A stretch of 64,000 nucleotides of DNA, from assembly GCF_003173715.1 (NCBI RefSeq), contig NZ_CP029550.1, positions 4,139,501 to 4,203,500 on the forward strand, read 5' to 3'. Source of the DNA: Methylobacterium durans (GTDB taxonomy: Bacteria; Pseudomonadota; Alphaproteobacteria; Rhizobiales; Beijerinckiaceae). How positions within the stretch are numbered: position 1 is the stretch's first letter; every line of letters starts with the position of its first letter. Under the pieces are notes generated by a model that ran no database searches, was not told the DNA's origin, and was given only the letters and a program-made list of their open reading frames with translations. The position numbers were made by a program, and so were the translations under genes. Below, in pieces: positions 19,102 to 28,875 of this stretch.

Positions 19102-20602
19102 CGCGGCGCCGGTGAGCCTCGGCCACGCCCTCGCGCGGATCGTCGCGGAATACCCGGAGGCGCGGCTCGACCCGGCGGCGAACCATCCCCTGGGCGCCGT
19201 CATCCGCAAGGGCGCCCCGGACGAGTTGCGCCGCGCCCTCGGGCCGGAGGCGGGGCTTGTCGTGCGGGGCAGCGCCGGGCGCGGCCCGCGCTGGGCCGCC
19301 GTGCCCTGGATCGCGGCGCTCGATCCGGCCGTCACCACGAGTCCGACCCGCGGCTACTACCTCGTCTACCTGTTCCCGGCGGATGCCGATTCCGTGCATC
19401 TCGCCCTCGTCCAGGGCACGGTCGCGGCTCTGCGAGAGCACGGGGCCGGCGCACCGGCGGCCTTGCGCGCCTCGGGCGAGCGGCTGCGGCGGGTGCTCGC
19501 GGATTTCACCGGGCGCCTGCCGGTCCGGGAGATCCGCCTCGGCGGCGGCAGCGCGCTCTCCGACGGCTACGAGGCAGCCCATATTCTCGGCCTGCGCTAC
19601 GGGATCGGCGAGCTCGCGGACGAGCGGCGGCTGCGGCGCGACCTCGAAGCGGCGCTCGCCGCCTACCGGGCGCTCAGGGCGCGCGGGGGCTCGCGGCGGT
19701 GCCGGGATGAGGCGCGCGCGATCCTTCGCGGGATGAGCGCGCCGCTGCTTTCGGGCACCCAGAACGTTGATCGCGATCCCCAGCAGGATCAGGGCGGCGC
19801 CGGCCGCCTCGACCGGGCCGAACGGCTCGCCGAGGAGGAGGCTCGTGCTGGAGATGCCGACCACCGGCACCAGCAGGGCGAAGGGCGTCACCGTCGCGGC
19901 CGGATAGCGGCTGAGGAGCCGGTTCCAGAGGGCGAAGGCGAGGATCGTGGTCGGGTAGGCGATGAACAGGATCGCCGCAAGGGTCCGCGCGTCGGCGCGG
20001 GCCAAGCCGCCCGCGATGGCGGCCGGCCCCTCGAAGACGAGCGACAGGGCGACGAGGGGCGGGCTCGCCGCGAGGCTGCCCCAGACCATCAGGGCGAGCA
20101 TGTCGATGCGGCCGGCGGCCTTCACGATGATGTTGGCGGTCGCCCAGGCGAGCGCCGCGCCGAGCACGAGGAGGAGCGGCGTGAGGAGCGCGTGCTGCGC
20201 CTTCCACACCCCGATGATCCCGACGCCGAGCGCCGCGACGAGGGCTCCGACGATCTGCAGCGCGGTCGGCCGCTCGCCGAACACCGCGAAGGCGAGGCCG
20301 ATCGTGAAGAAGACCTGGACCTGGATGATCAGGGAGGACAGGCCCGCCGGCATCCCGATGGCGATCGCGAGGAAGAGCAGGCCGAACTGGACGACGCCGA
20401 GGGAGAATCCGAAGGCAACGACGGTGCGGGCCGGCGCCCGCGGCGGCCGCACCAGCAGGACGCCCGGAACGGCGGCGAGCAGGAAGCGGAGCGCCGTGAG
20501 CAGCAGGGGCGGCAGCGTCTCGAGCCCGACCTTGATCGCCACGAAATTGAGGCCGAGCAGGGTCACGACCAGGAGGGCCGTCAGAACATCCCGCAACGCC
20601 AT
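19073..20602 (-). CDS. EamA-type DMT superfamily permease with unclear C-terminus
   Basis: Inner-membrane transporter of the drug/metabolite family: ten predicted membrane helices in two EamA repeats fill the first roughly 295 residues (to about 19720), ending normally with LLGIAINVLGARK. The ATG at 20602 follows GGGAG. After that point the frame stays open for about 200 further residues to 19073; this part is Arg/Pro-rich and is simply the complement of the MrcB_N gene, so it is unlikely to be functional protein. A TGA in a neighbouring frame at 19674 may mark the original end. Family members export amino acids or other metabolites; the substrate is unknown. It is divergent from aroC. Confidence 0.7.
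   Translation of the reverse strand: MALRDVLTALLVVTLLGLNFVAIKVGLETLPPLLLTALRFLLAAVPGVLLVRPPRAPARTVVAFGFSLGVVQFGLLFLAIAIGMPAGLSSLIIQVQVFFTIGLAFAVFGERPTALQIVGALVAALGVGIIGVWKAQHALLTPLLLVLGAALAWATANIIVKAAGRIDMLALMVWGSLAASPPLVALSLVFEGPAAIAGGLARADARTLAAILFIAYPTTILAFALWNRLLSRYPAATVTPFALLVPVVGISSTSLLLGEPFGPVEAAGAALILLGIAINVLGARKQRRAHPAKDRARLIPAPPRAPARPERPVGGERRFEVAPQPPLVRELADPVAQAENMGCLVAVGERAAAAEADLPDRQAPGEIREHPPQPLARGAQGRRCAGPVLSQSRDRALDEGEMHGIGIRREQVDEVVAAGRTRGDGRIERRDPGHGGPARAAPGAAPHDKPRLRPEGAAQLVRGALADDGAQGMVRRRVEPRLRVFRDDPREGVAEAHRRRVTAAPARPR
19112..19736 (+). CDS. MrcB_N (DUF3578) domain protein; 3' end ambiguous
   Basis: About 200 residues from a GTG at 19112, 10 bp after anmK. The sequence matches the MrcB_N domain, the N-terminal domain of some McrB-type restriction proteins: RWAAVPWIAALDP, TTSPTRGYYLVYLF, the closing GYEAAHILGLRYGIG, and a final helix (RLRRDLEAALAAYRAL). 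No GTPase or nuclease domain follows. The in-frame stop does not come where the domain ends: the frame stays open to 21061, across the opposite-strand permease gene and into aroC, which is implausible as protein. A stop exists in another frame at 19734-19736, so a lost stop or a frameshift near 19700 is suspected. The end given here is the domain-supported limit, not an in-frame stop. Confidence 0.55.
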
Positions 20603-20790
20603 CCCGAAACGCTCCCGATCCCGAACCCCTGCGAGGGACCTGCCCCATCCCTACGCCGGACGTCGAGAGACGGTTTCGCCGATCGGCGCGGGCGTGTCCG
20701 CTCGGGTTCCCGGTACGCATCCGGAGCAGGGCGGCCCGTCTTCCGATCGGATTTGTGGGCCGCGCGATCCCGCGCTAGAGCGGGCGAGCC

Positions 20791-21906
20791 ATGTCCCACA
20801 ACACGTTCGGCCATCTCTTCCGCGTCACCACCTTCGGCGAGAGCCACGGGGTCGCCCTCGGCTGCGTGGTGGACGGCTGCCCGCCCGGCCTGCCGCTGGA
20901 GGCTGCGGAGATCCAGGCCGAGCTCGACCGGCGCAAGCCCGGCCAGTCCCGCTTCACCACGCAGCGGCGGGAGCCCGATCAGGTCAAGATCCTGTCCGGC
21001 GTTTTCGCCGACGACCGAACCGGCGGGCGCCAGCTCACCACGGGCACGCCGATCGCCCTGATGATCGAGAACACCGACCAGCGCTCGAAGGATTATTCGG
21101 AGATTCGCGACGGCTACCGGCCGGGTCACGCCGACTATACCTACGACGCCAAGTACGGCATCCGCGACTATCGCGGCGGCGGGCGCTCCTCGGCCCGCGA
21201 GACCGCGGCGCGGGTCGCGGCCGGGGCCATCGCCCGCAAGGTGCTGCCCGGCGGCGTGGTGATCCGCGCCGCCCTCGTGCAGATGGGCCCGCACGCGATC
21301 GACCGGGGGAACTGGGACTGGGAGGAGGTCGCCCGCAACCCGTTCTTCTGCCCCGATCCGAAGGCCGCCGCGGCCTACGAGACCTATCTCGACGGCATCC
21401 GCAAGGACGGCTCGTCGGTCGGGGCGGTGATCGAGGTGGTGGCCGAGGGCGTGCCCGCGGGCCTCGGCGCGCCCGTCTACGGCAAGCTCGACGCGGACCT
21501 TGCCGCGGCCATGATGTCGATCAACGCGGTCAAGGGCGTCGAGATCGGGGACGGCTTCGCCTCTGCGGCCCTGCGGGGCGAGGAGAATGCCGACGAGATG
21601 CGCGCCTCGAACGACGGCCGCCCGACCTTCCTCGCCAACCACGCGGGCGGCATCCTCGGCGGCATCTCGTCCGGCCAGCCGATCGTCTGCCGCTTCGCCG
21701 TGAAGCCAACCTCGTCCATCCTCACGCCGCGCCGCTCGGTGACCCGCGACAACCGCGACATCGACCTCGTCACCAAGGGCCGCCACGACCCCTGCGTCGG
21801 CATCCGCGCCGTGCCGGTGGCTGAGGCGATGATGGCCTGCGTCCTGGCCGATCACTACCTGCGCCACCGGGGGCAGGTGGGCGGCGAGACCGGCGAGCGC
21901 CGCTGA
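20791..21906 (+). CDS. aroC: Chorismate synthase
   Basis: Final shikimate-pathway enzyme, converting EPSP to chorismate with reduced FMN. The complete 371-residue protein begins [20 protein letters not shown], the family signature that includes a catalytic His. Further signatures are RPGHADYTY, the Arg-rich [19 protein letters not shown] block, and GGISSGQPI. An ATG start at 20791 is clear. It is followed 28 bp later by the ribB-like gene on the same strand, so the two are probably co-transcribed. Confidence 0.97.
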   Translation: MSHNTFGHLFRVTTFGESHGVALGCVVDGCPPGLPLEAAEIQAELDRRKPGQSRFTTQRREPDQVKILSGVFADDRTGGRQLTTGTPIALMIENTDQRSKDYSEIRDGYRPGHADYTYDAKYGIRDYRGGGRSSARETAARVAAGAIARKVLPGGVVIRAALVQMGPHAIDRGNWDWEEVARNPFFCPDPKAAAAYETYLDGIRKDGSSVGAVIEVVAEGVPAGLGAPVYGKLDADLAAAMMSINAVKGVEIGDGFASAALRGEENADEMRASNDGRPTFLANHAGGILGGISSGQPIVCRFAVKPTSSILTPRRSVTRDNRDIDLVTKGRHDPCVGIRAVPVAEAMMACVLADHYLRHRGQVGGETGERR

Positions 21907-21934
21907 GCCGCCCGTTTGAGAGAAGAGCTTGTTC

Positions 21935-23011
21935 GTGCCCCATACCAGCGTCACCGAAGCCATTGAGGCGTTCAGCCGCGGCGAGATCGTCGTCGTCACC
22001 GACGATGACGACCGCGAGAACGAGGGCGACCTCGTCGTCGCGGCCTCCCTCTGTACGCCGGAGAAGATGGCCTTCATCATCCGCAACACCTGCGGCATCG
22101 TCTGCGCGCCCATCACGCAAGGGGAGGCGCGCCGCCTGCGCCTCGACCCGATGGTGGCCTCGAACGACGCGCCGCTGGGCACCGCCTTCACCGTCACGGT
22201 GGACGTGAAGCACGGCCTCACCACCGGCATCTCGGCCGAGCAGCGCTGCAACACCGTGCGGGCGCTCGCCAACGGCAACATGGGCGCCTCGGATTTCGTT
22301 CGGCCGGGCCACGTCTTCCCGCTCATCGCCCGGGACGGCGGCGTGCTGATGCGCTCCGGCCATACGGAGGCGGCGGTCGATCTCTGCCGGCTCGCCGACC
22401 TGCCGCCTGTCGGCGTGATCTGCGAGCTCGCCAACGACGACGGTACCGTGATGAAGGGGCCGCAGATCGAGGATTTCGCCGAGCGCCACGCCCTCAAGCG
22501 CGTCTCGGTGGCCGACCTGATCGCCTACCGGCAGGCCCGCGACAAGCTGGTCGAGCGGGTGGGGAGCTTCCCCGTCCGGACCGAGTTCGGCGAGATGACG
22601 GGCTACGCCTACACCACGCCCTTCGAGTCGATCCAGCAATTCGCCTTCGTGCACGGGCGCATCGGCGACGGGCGCGACCTTCTGGTGCGGCTCCACCGCT
22701 CGAACGTCGTCGCCGACGTGATCGAGGGTGGCAAGCTGATCGAGAGCGTGATGGCCCGCTTCGCCCGCGAGGGACGGGGCGTCCTCGTCTACCTGCGCGA
22801 CGGCACGGCGGGCGTGCCGCTCTCGCGCTTCGCGGAGGAGGGGACGGAGGCGCAGCGCGTGCGCCAGTGGCGCGAGGTGGGGCTCGGCGCCCAGATCCTG
22901 CGCGACCTCGGCGTGGTCTCGATCCGCAACCTGTCCGCGTCGTCGCGCGCCTATGTCGGCCTGTCGGGTTTCGGAATCGAGATGCTCGGTGAGGAGCCGC
23001 TGGACGGCTAG
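21935..23011 (+). CDS. ribB: 3,4-dihydroxy-2-butanone 4-phosphate synthase with degenerate GTP cyclohydrolase II-like tail
   Basis: Riboflavin pathway protein of 358 residues. The N-terminal RibB domain (about 1-205) is intact, with the acidic metal loop DDDDRENEGDL, the GHTEAAVDLCRLA block and a DHBP-synthase ending. The C-terminal domain (about 210-350) resembles RibA, but the zinc site is gone: where GTP cyclohydrolase II has Cys ligands (ECLTGD and CDCG), this protein has RSNVVADV and no Cys. Such RibBX-type proteins are known in alphaproteobacteria to lack cyclohydrolase activity. The GTG at 21935 is chosen because GAGAAGAG lies at good spacing; a TTG at 21929 is possible. A separate ribA must exist elsewhere. 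Confidence 0.92.
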   Translation: MPHTSVTEAIEAFSRGEIVVVTDDDDRENEGDLVVAASLCTPEKMAFIIRNTCGIVCAPITQGEARRLRLDPMVASNDAPLGTAFTVTVDVKHGLTTGISAEQRCNTVRALANGNMGASDFVRPGHVFPLIARDGGVLMRSGHTEAAVDLCRLADLPPVGVICELANDDGTVMKGPQIEDFAERHALKRVSVADLIAYRQARDKLVERVGSFPVRTEFGEMTGYAYTTPFESIQQFAFVHGRIGDGRDLLVRLHRSNVVADVIEGGKLIESVMARFAREGRGVLVYLRDGTAGVPLSRFAEEGTEAQRVRQWREVGLGAQILRDLGVVSIRNLSASSRAYVGLSGFGIEMLGEEPLDG

Positions 23012-23118
23012 AGCATTTTCCGCGGGGGTGGTTGCCGGTTCCGCGAAAGAAAAGGCGGCCTTATCAATGAGCTGGAGCATGTCCCGTGATCCGATGATCA
23101 CGGGACATGCTCCAGCGG
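23012..23118. repeat. Intergenic palindromic element with 21-bp perfect hairpin
   Basis: Between convergent genes. The right half is a perfect 21-bp inverted repeat (23071-23091 and 23096-23116) with a CGAT loop; the left arm starts GCTGGAGCATGTCCCGTGATC. The left half (23012-23055) starts AGAGCATTTTCCGCGG and folds imperfectly with CCGCGAAAGAAAA. These motifs resemble the small palindromic intergenic repeats scattered in methylobacterial and rhizobial genomes (recollection, not checked). It probably also ends transcription from both sides. Confidence 0.7.
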
Positions 23119-23119
23119 G

Positions 23120-24049
23120 TCAGCGCCCGAGCAGCGCGTCCACATGCGCGGCGGCCGAGCGCGCCAGACCTTCCAGGCTGTAACCGCCCTCCAGCACCGA
23201 GACGATCCGGCCGCCCGCGTGGCGGTCGGCGAGGTCCATCAGCTTGCGCGTCGCCCAGGCGAAATCGGCATCGTCGAGGCGCAGGTTCGCGAGCGGGTCG
23301 AGCCGGTGGGCGTCGAAGCCCGCCGAGATGATGAGGATGTCCGGCCGGAACGCCTCCAGCCGCGGCAGGATGCCCGCCTCGAACGCCTCGCGGAACACCG
23401 CGCCGTCGTCGTTGGGGCGCAGCGGCACGTTCACGATCGTGTCCCGCGTGCCCCGTTCCGAGGCCGCGCCGGTGCCCGGAAACAGCGGCATCTGGTGCGT
23501 CGAGGCGTACATGACGCTGGCATCGTCCCAGAAGATGTCCTGGCTGCCGTTGCCGTGGTGCACGTCCCAATCGACGATCGCGACGCGCTCGGCGCCGTGC
23601 GCCCTCTGCGCGTGGCGCGCCGCGATCGCCGCGTGGTTGAACAGGCAGAAGCCCATCGCGGTGGCGCGCTCGGCGTGGTGGCCCGGCGGGCGCATGGCCA
23701 CGAAGGCGTTGGCGCACTCGCCCGCCATCACCGCGTCGACCGCGTGCACCGCGCCGCCGACGGCGCGGAGCGCCGCCTCCAGGGTGCCCGGCGACATCAG
23801 CGTGTCGGAATCGATCTGGACGTAGCCACTCGCGGGCGAGGCCGCCACGATCGCCTCCACGTAGGCGGCCGGATGGACGAGGGTCGCGACCTCGGGCTCC
23901 GCCTTCGGGGCGAGGCCGCGCACGAGGCCGGCGAAGCGCTCGTCCTCGAGCGCCCGCTCGATGGCACGGATCCGGTCCGGCCGCTCGGGATGCCCCTCAG
24001 GAATCGCGTGGTCGAGGGCCGCCGGATGGCTCATGTACAGGGTGCTCAC
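23120..24049 (-). CDS. Histone deacetylase family (HDAC-like) amidohydrolase
   Basis: Zinc-dependent deacetylase of 309 residues from the arginase/deacetylase fold; bacterial members remove acetyl groups from polyamines, small molecules or proteins. Signatures are RPPGHHAERATAMGFC (paired His of the charge relay), DWDVHHGNG (zinc Asp and His) and SAGFDAHRLDPLA (second zinc Asp), with the catalytic loop LEGGYSLEGL. The GTG at 24049 is chosen because GGGAGG lies 8 bases upstream; the frame extends to 24124 without similarity. The gene order gives no hint of the substrate. Confidence 0.92.
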   Translation of the reverse strand: MSTLYMSHPAALDHAIPEGHPERPDRIRAIERALEDERFAGLVRGLAPKAEPEVATLVHPAAYVEAIVAASPASGYVQIDSDTLMSPGTLEAALRAVGGAVHAVDAVMAGECANAFVAMRPPGHHAERATAMGFCLFNHAAIAARHAQRAHGAERVAIVDWDVHHGNGSQDIFWDDASVMYASTHQMPLFPGTGAASERGTRDTIVNVPLRPNDDGAVFREAFEAGILPRLEAFRPDILIISAGFDAHRLDPLANLRLDDADFAWATRKLMDLADRHAGGRIVSVLEGGYSLEGLARSAAAHVDALLGR

Positions 24050-24313
24050 GCGGATCCTCCCGGCGGCCGTTCCCGGCAAACCGCTCGCGACGCGTCGCTG
24101 CCGGACGCGGGTCGACTGTGGCATGGAACGGTCGGCGCGAGCTACGAGGAACGCGCGCCGGCAAGATTCGCGAAAGGCTGCTTCGTGAGCACGCTTTAAC
24201 CTGAACGCCAGTTCAGACTTGCCCGTTAACCGCGAAGTCGATCCGCTCCCGCATAGTCGATTTCAGACAGGTTCAAAGACCGGCTCAAGCAAAAGCCGGG
24301 GGAGCATCAAGAG

Positions 24314-24748
24314 ATGATCAACGCTTCGCTGCAGGATTTCTGTAACCGTATTGCCGCCGCCGGACGCATCACGACCGCCGACCTGTCGGTGCTCGGCGAC
24401 GAGCTTCTGCCGGACGGCATCACGGTCCGCGACGAGGCCGACCTCCTGATCGCCCTCGACCGCGCTGTGCCGGTCTCGAACCCGGCCTTCGCCGATTTCC
24501 TCGTCGCCGCGATCGTCGACTTCGCCGTCTGGGGCGAACGGCCGACCGGCTACATCAACGCGGAGACGGCGCGCTGGCTCGCCGCCTCGATCGGCAACGG
24601 GCGCGGTCCGACGGCGACCGGCGCCCGCATCGCGGTCGAGATCGTGCGCGAGGCCCAGGCGAGCGACGAGACGCTGATCGCCTTCGCGCTCGCCGCCAAC
24701 AGGCGCGTGGCGGAAGGGGTCGACGTCGAGACCCGCCTCGCGGCCTGA
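24314..24748 (+). CDS. Conserved-looking hypothetical protein
   Basis: 144-residue, acidic, soluble, all-helical-looking protein without signal peptide or membrane segment. The start at 24314 follows a GGGGAGC stretch. Striking, probably conserved, segments are FAVWGERPTGYINAETARW and a C-terminal helix. I do not recognise the family and see no catalytic motif. It is preceded by about 260 bp of non-coding sequence that includes a moderately A/T-rich stretch with likely promoter activity (24190-24300). Confidence 0.65.
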   Translation: MINASLQDFCNRIAAAGRITTADLSVLGDELLPDGITVRDEADLLIALDRAVPVSNPAFADFLVAAIVDFAVWGERPTGYINAETARWLAASIGNGRGPTATGARIAVEIVREAQASDETLIAFALAANRRVAEGVDVETRLAA

Positions 24749-24920
24749 GCCATTCTATGCGTGAGCGGTCGCCCGACCCGAGGATTGGACAGATAGTGCT
24801 GTCATCGGCCGCGTAAGACGCGCCCTTCAGCAAAAATGTTCGCCGATCCGCCGTCTTCCCCCGCGTGAGAGCGCGCCGATCGTAACGGAATGGCCGGCCG
24901 AAGATCGGATACTCGCCGCC

Positions 24921-26262
24921 GTGGCAATCGGGCGGGCAGGGATGGCCAGACGCGTCTCACGGAAGGCGGACGAGCAAGGGCAGGTGGAACGCCGCTCGTC
25001 CCGCTACGTGGCCCTCGACGGTCTCGACGCGGCGGGACGCGAGAAGCTCCTCGCCGAACTCGACGCCGTCCTGGCGTGCCGTGTCCGCGACATCAGCCTG
25101 ACGGGGCGGCTCCGGGAGATCTACCGCGCCGCGAGCTGGCGCCACCGCAGCCGCACCATCCGGTTCTGGCTGCTCTGGGTTTCGGTCTTCAGCGCCGTCA
25201 CCTGCCTGATCGACTACGTGATGCACCCGCCGCTCCTGGGCGTCTCCCTGGCCCTGCGCAGCGTCTTCATCCCGGTCTTCTACGCCGTCCTGGCCTGGAT
25301 CTGGGTGCGGCCGAGGGCGTCCTGGATCGAGGGGGTGACCCTGCCGCTGACCGTCGCCGCCATGATGCTCGTGGCGGAGCTCCTCGGCAGCGCCGGAGGC
25401 GGCGCGCTGCACGAGCGCTACCTCATGGGCGGCCTGTTCGCGACGTCGACCGCGATCGTCGTCTTCCCGATCGAGCGGGTCTGGTCGATCGCCGGGACAG
25501 TCGTCGTCATCGGCCTGTTCCTGATGTTCGGGCTGATGAACCCGAATGTCGACGCCAAGGTGCCGATCCTTGAGACGACCTTCTTCACCTTCGTGATCGG
25601 CTGCCTCGTGCCAGCCCGGCAGGCGATGAACACCGTCCTCGCACATGCCTACCTTCTGAGCCTGCGCAAACGGATCCTGACAGAGGCGCTCGCCGCCGCG
25701 AACGCGCGGCTCGCGGTCCTGGCGGACACGGACGGGCTCACCGGCCTGCCGAACCGCCGCGCCTTCCAGGGCCGCCTCGCCCGGGACTGGGCCGAGCAGG
25801 CGGCACGATCGGGCACGATCGGCGCCATCCTGATCGACGTGGACCACTTCAAGCGCTTCAACGACAGCGCCGGCCACGCCGCGGGCGACCGCTGCCTCGT
25901 CGCCGTGGCTGCGGCGATCCGTGCGACGATGCCGGACGGCGCGCTCGCGGCCCGCTACGGCGGCGAGGAATTCGTCGCCGTCGTGCCCGGCACCCGGCCG
26001 CGCGACGATCGCCAAGCGGATCCGCTCCGACGTCGCCGCCCTCGCGCTGCCCCATCCGGGCTTCTCCGACGGCCGCTCCGTGACGGTGAGCGTCGGAATC
26101 GCGCTCGCACCCGCCGAGGGCGATGCATCCGTGGCGGAGGGGCTCCTGCAGTGCGCCGATGCAGCCCTCTACGAGGCCAAGGCTCGGGGACGCGACAGCG
26201 TGGTCGCCGCCTGGGCCATGAAGGTCGCGCCCGCCGAGACGGGCGACGTCCGCGCCGCCTGA
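24921..26262 (+). pseudogene. Membrane GGDEF protein (diguanylate cyclase), frameshifted in the catalytic domain
   Basis: The N-terminal part has about six membrane helices (roughly residues 80-240), then a GGDEF domain starting DTDGLTGLPNRRAF. The active site RYGGEEF (near 25954-25974) is present. Shortly after VVPGT (about 25990) the frame is lost: the rest of the domain, with IAKRIRSDVAAL, VSVGIALAPAEG and ADAALYEAKARGRD, is encoded in the next frame and ends at 26262, while the original frame runs on as Arg-rich nonsense to 26354. One surplus base or two missing bases near 25990-26005 explains this. It could be a sequencing error or a real inactivation of c-di-GMP synthesis. The start could be the GTG at 24921 or the ATG at 24942. 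No RxxD inhibitory site is visible. Confidence 0.75.
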
Positions 26263-26416
26263 GGCGGCAGCCGGGGCCGTCCCGGGTGCGCGCCCGCGCG
26301 AAACCTGTCCCCACCGACGAAGGTCGCCTTCCAGAACGCGCGCAAGTGCTTTAACGGGGGCGAAGCTTGGGCGCCGGTTTCGCCGCCGAGTTCCTTTGAA
26401 CTGAATACGGTATTCG

Positions 26417-28420
<2,004 letters not shown>

Positions 28421-28436
28421 GCGACCGGGCGGTCCC

Positions 28437-28865
28437 TTGCCGCTCTACTTCGCCTACGGCGCCAACATGGACGCCGCCGCGATGGCGCTGCGCTGCCCCG
28501 CCTCGCGGCTGGTGGGGCAGGGCCGCCTCCACCGGCACCGCTTCATCGTGATGCGGGAAGGCTACGCCTCCGTGGTGCGGGACCCCGCCCGCACCGTCTG
28601 GGGCGTGCTCTGGGACCTCGCCCTCGCCGACATCCCCGCTCTCGACCGCTACGAGGGCGTCGCGGGCGGCCTCTACGCGAAGGCGTCGCAGCCGATCGCG
28701 ACCGAGGGCGGCGTCAAGCGGGCGCTGATCTATCTCGGGCGCTCGACCGCGCCGGGCGTCCCCCGCCCCGGCTACCTGGAGGCGGTGCTGCGGGCCGGCG
28801 AGGCGGCGCAACTGCCCGCCGCCTACCGGAAGGAGATGCGCGCGTGGCTGCGCGGGCCCGGCTGA
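28437..28865 (+). CDS. Gamma-glutamylcyclotransferase-like (AIG2/GGCT fold) protein
   Basis: 142-residue protein starting at a TTG 16 bp after the pccA stop, so probably in the same transcript. The start PLYFAYGANMD carries the YGxN glycine-rich substrate loop of the GGCT fold. The catalytic-type acid is in LDRYEGVAGGLY. Members form 5-oxoproline from gamma-glutamyl amines, but many bacterial ones have other or unknown substrates. The start codon is weakly supported because there is no clear ribosome-binding site. Confidence 0.8.
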   Translation: MPLYFAYGANMDAAAMALRCPASRLVGQGRLHRHRFIVMREGYASVVRDPARTVWGVLWDLALADIPALDRYEGVAGGLYAKASQPIATEGGVKRALIYLGRSTAPGVPRPGYLEAVLRAGEAAQLPAAYRKEMRAWLRGPG

Positions 28866-28875
28866 GGCCGCACCG

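Noticed and set aside
19700..21061. A large restriction-type protein starting with MrcB_N
   Set aside because: The frame after about 19700 is the complement of a membrane permease and overlaps aroC; it shows no GTPase or nuclease motif.
24050..24313. Possible small gene or riboswitch upstream of the 144-residue hypothetical protein
   Set aside because: No frame with homology and no conserved aptamer-like structure that I could recognise by eye.
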